Source: Desulfurobacterium sp. (lineage in GTDB: Bacteria > Aquificota > Aquificia > Desulfurobacteriales > Desulfurobacteriaceae). Taken from it: 7,994 nucleotides of DNA. The translations under genes and the position numbers were made by a program. Under the pieces are notes generated by a model. It was not told where the DNA came from. It saw only the letters and a list, made by a program, of their open reading frames with translations, and did no database searches. Location of the stretch: the NCBI GenBank assembly GCA_003978805.1, contig QNYI01000145.1:1-7994 (forward strand), given 5' to 3'. How positions within the stretch are numbered: position 1 is the first letter of the stretch; each line of letters starts with the position of its first letter. Positions 6,493 to 7,994 of the stretch are shown in pieces.

Positions 6493-6513
6493 CTTTCCTC
6501 CTTTTGCTTTTTT

Positions 6514-6519
6514 ATTATA
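6514..6519 (-). promoter_or_regulatory. Candidate -10 box upstream of the DsrE gene
   Basis: On the minus strand this is a perfect TATAAT immediately after the Uma2 stop codon. It would start transcription near 6507 with a short leader holding the AAGGAGG of the DsrE gene. No convincing -35 is found (TTCCGT at 17-bp spacing), so this is a candidate internal promoter only. Confidence 0.4.
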
Positions 6520-6520
6520 A

Positions 6521-7063
6521 CTATATCTTTTTCCAAACGGAAGTAAGGTCTATTGTAAACCTACAGGTTTCAATGTCAAAAAGGAAGTTGCCATTATCGG
6601 AATCAAAGACCTTTTCGTATCTACTGTTTTTGAGCTTAAAAACTCTCATCTTTTTTAGATCCGGATAAACCAAAGCGTAGTAATTAACCCTTTCCTTTTG
6701 ATAAAGCTCAAACTTCAAGTTCTCATCTTTAAAAGCTGTTGACTTTGAAACGACTTCAAAGATAACTCTCGGGGTTGTTTTAACGTAATCCTCTACCTCT
6801 CCACAAACTACTAAGATGTCTGGCCTAACGACGGTATCTTTGCTAACTATCCAGTCCACTTCTTGGCATACTCGGCAATTTTCGGAACAGTTTTCCATCT
6901 GTTTTTCTATCTGTAGGAAGATAAGTCCCGAAACCCTTTGGTGTTTCCAAACCGGAGAAGGAGCCATTGCGTAAGGGATTCCCCCTATTAGTTCCCAATC
7001 TCCTTTCCAAATTCTATAATCCTCTACGGTGTAGTGAGGTAGATATTTCCTTGCCAAATTCAT
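6521..7063 (-). CDS. Uma2-family PD-(D/E)XK endonuclease-like protein
   Basis: A 180-residue protein of the Uma2 (DUF820) family, which adopts a restriction-endonuclease-like PD-(D/E)XK fold. Motifs appear in the expected order: QEVDWIV (67-73), RPDILVV with Asp82, then FEVVSKST with Glu103, followed by D113, K117 and Y121 in the conserved D...K...Y pattern, and NYYALVYPD in place of the usual EYWLVDP. Asp82 and Glu103 are the likely metal ligands, so the nuclease core looks intact. The common EVLSPST motif is EVVSKST here. Biochemical function of the family is largely uncharacterised; such genes are frequent, mobile and especially abundant in cyanobacteria. It begins 15 bp after the CARF gene's stop, with an AGGAGG SD overlapping that stop, so the two are probably co-transcribed. 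Base composition is visibly AT-richer than the left operon, hinting at separate acquisition. Confidence 0.85.
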   Translation of the reverse strand: MNLARKYLPHYTVEDYRIWKGDWELIGGIPYAMAPSPVWKHQRVSGLIFLQIEKQMENCSENCRVCQEVDWIVSKDTVVRPDILVVCGEVEDYVKTTPRVIFEVVSKSTAFKDENLKFELYQKERVNYYALVYPDLKKMRVFKLKNSRYEKVFDSDNGNFLFDIETCRFTIDLTSVWKKI

Positions 7064-7078
7064 AATTAACTCTTCCTC

Positions 7079-7882
7079 CTAATCCTCAGGAGCAAATTCA
7101 ACGTCGTAGGACTTGATGCTTTCCTTGTCGTTGGTTGAAATATACTGAAACTCCCTTCCTCTATAGAGGGTCATGAAAGCACCGGCAATTGAAACGGTCT
7201 TCTGTCCACCGGTAACGTCAAGTATGACCTCTTTGTCCTTATAACCTTCTCTGACAAGGCGTTTATAGATGGCGTTAAGAGCTCCGAAAACTTCTTCTAT
7301 ATCTTCAAAATCATTTACTCTAACCTCCTCAGCCCTTTCTAAAATAGGGAGGAGGCGAAGGTTCTCTTTAAAGAATGAAGTGAGGAGTTTCTTAAAGAGA
7401 GGAAACTGTTGGGAGCTCTGAGGGGAAGTCAGGACTATCAATTTCTCAAGCCTCTCAGCGTGGTAAGCTACGGCTCTAAGTGGCATTTCCCAACTTCTAA
7501 AGGGGGAAGAGTCAACTGCTTGGAAGGAGAGCTCCTTAAGGAGAGCCAAATCTTCTTCCCTTCCCCTAACCGGGCTTAAAAAGAGGATGAGAACTTTCTT
7601 CTTTTCAGGTCTTTTAACGTTGACGTCAAAGTTTCCTCTTTTTGAAACCCACCAGCCAAAGAGAAGTAGCAGGGCTAAAAGGACTAAACTAAAAGAGAGC
7701 ATCTTTATTCCTTTTTCCCTCTCTCCGTCAAAAACGATGGCAGTCAGGCCGTCCGGAATCCAGCCGGCAATCAAGGAGAGAAGGACGAGGATAAAGCCGG
7801 TTATAACCGTAGTCCTCCAGTCTTTAAACAAAAGCCCAAATTGGGAGATGAAAGCCTGACGGAAGTGAAGGGAGCTCCTCAT
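7079..7882 (-). CDS. Two-transmembrane-helix CARF-domain protein (type III CRISPR accessory-like)
   Basis: A 267-residue membrane protein. Two hydrophobic helices (about 25-42 and 61-78) are joined by a short loop. Positive charges precede helix 1 and follow helix 2, so both ends should face the cytoplasm. Residues about 95-260 form a Rossmann-like CARF domain: KKVLILFLSPV (95-105), EKLIVLTSPQSS (146-157) and the hallmark LDVTGGQKTVSIAGA (221-235), matching the D.TGG.K(M/T).. motif of CARF proteins such as Csm6/Csx1. CARF domains bind cyclic oligoadenylates made by type III CRISPR Cas10. There is no HEPN, PD-(D/E)XK or other enzymatic domain, so the effector part is the membrane region, as in Cam1-type CARF membrane effectors; this one has two helices instead of one. 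The likely role is ligand-triggered membrane perturbation or a tethered sensor. The ATG is preceded by AAGGG at 7 nt, with a stronger but distant AAGGAGG. Confidence 0.8.
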   Translation of the reverse strand: MRSSLHFRQAFISQFGLLFKDWRTTVITGFILVLLSLIAGWIPDGLTAIVFDGEREKGIKMLSFSLVLLALLLLFGWWVSKRGNFDVNVKRPEKKKVLILFLSPVRGREEDLALLKELSFQAVDSSPFRSWEMPLRAVAYHAERLEKLIVLTSPQSSQQFPLFKKLLTSFFKENLRLLPILERAEEVRVNDFEDIEEVFGALNAIYKRLVREGYKDKEVILDVTGGQKTVSIAGAFMTLYRGREFQYISTNDKESIKSYDVEFAPED

Positions 7883-7899
7883 CCTCTTACCCTTCCTCC

Positions 7900-7929
7900 T
7901 TATAAATAATTGTAATCCCTCCGCTGTAA
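7900..7929 (-). promoter_or_regulatory. Possible weak promoter upstream of the CARF gene
   Basis: On the minus strand TTACAG (7929-7924) and TTATAA (7905-7900) are separated by 18 bp and lie just before the AAGGAGG-rich leader of the CARF gene. Matches to consensus are modest, and the region could instead be coding (next entry), so this is tentative. Confidence 0.25.
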
Positions 7930-7994
7930 TGAGGGGAGGATTTCATCTCCCTTCAGACTCCCCCTAATTTCCCTTCCGCTTTTTAGGGCATTTC
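7900..7994 (-). CDS. Possible C-terminal tail of an upstream gene (runs off right edge)
   Basis: On the minus strand one frame is open from the right edge to a TAA at 7902-7900, encoding about 30 residues with a plausible composition, ending LPSLQRRDYNYL. If real, this gene would end 17 bp before the CARF gene start, matching the 15-28 bp gaps of the genes downstream and placing the AAGGAGG immediately after its stop. An open run this short occurs often by chance, and the other two minus frames stop within the same stretch (at 7983-7985 and 7964-7966). No family can be recognised. Confidence 0.25.
   Translation of the reverse strand, partial: NALKSGREIRGSLKGDEILPSLQRRDYNYL
7931..7954. repeat. 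Imperfect inverted repeat (8-bp arms)
   Basis: GAGGGGAG and CTCCCTTC can pair over 8 bp, with one mismatch that becomes a G-U wobble in one of the two transcript orientations, around an 8-nt loop (gatttcat). There is no T-run on either side, so it is not an intrinsic terminator. Possible leader structure or chance in a G-rich/C-rich stretch. Confidence 0.3.

Noticed and set aside
6521..7063. Uma2 gene as a transposase or a mobile element remnant.
   Set aside because: No terminal inverted repeats or target duplications were found around it; motifs fit Uma2, not a transposase.
7931..7954. Hairpin considered as an intrinsic terminator.
   Set aside because: No run of T follows the stem in either direction.
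7931..7994. Sequence with CRISPR-repeat-like look (ends in ATGAAAT on the minus strand, partial inverted repeat).
   Set aside because: Only one copy is visible and no regularly spaced second copy exists in the window, so an array cannot be claimed.

Overview
The window looks like a thermophilic, Gram-negative bacterium. Proteins are rich in Lys and Glu, Arg is mostly AGG or AGA, genes are tightly packed with ATGA overlaps, Shine-Dalgarno sequences are strong, and an Omp85-type outer-membrane protein is present. The overall style suggests Aquificota (Desulfurobacteriaceae-like), but that placement is an inference from style and not from a marker gene.

Left half (1-4670, minus strand): a compact six-gene housekeeping operon. 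In transcription order it holds a small DUF2905 membrane protein, a single-POTRA Omp85-like outer-membrane protein, a nitrilase-fold glutaminase, NAD synthetase (nadE), a TldD-type metalloprotease, and the first 62 codons of a class I glutamine amidotransferase that runs off the left edge. Neighbouring genes overlap or almost touch. The glutaminase and NadE together look like a glutamine-dependent NAD+ synthetase split into two translationally coupled genes.

Centre (4671-4753): an 83-bp divergent intergenic region in which two promoters overlap face to face, their -10 boxes forming the arms of a perfect 7-bp inverted repeat. One promoter drives the operon above, the other the plus-strand gene below.

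Right half (4754-7994): an AT-richer accessory block. The plus-strand gene encodes a Lon-like protease fused to a C-terminal SAVED domain, the architecture of the type III CRISPR effector CalpL. Facing it on the minus strand are a two-transmembrane-helix CARF protein, a Uma2-family PD-(D/E)XK nuclease-like protein and a DsrE-family protein, closely spaced and probably co-transcribed. The DsrE gene overlaps the end of the Lon-SAVED gene tail to tail by 4 bp. SAVED and CARF domains both sense cyclic (oligo)nucleotides, so the block reads as a cyclic-oligoadenylate-responsive defence module with a protease arm and a membrane arm. No cas gene, CRISPR array, cyclase, or CalpT/CalpS partner is visible, so the signal source and the protease substrate lie outside the window or are different.

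The last 112 bases hold the leader of the CARF gene and possibly the C-terminal tail of another minus-strand gene. No tRNA, rRNA, IS element or CRISPR array was recognised.
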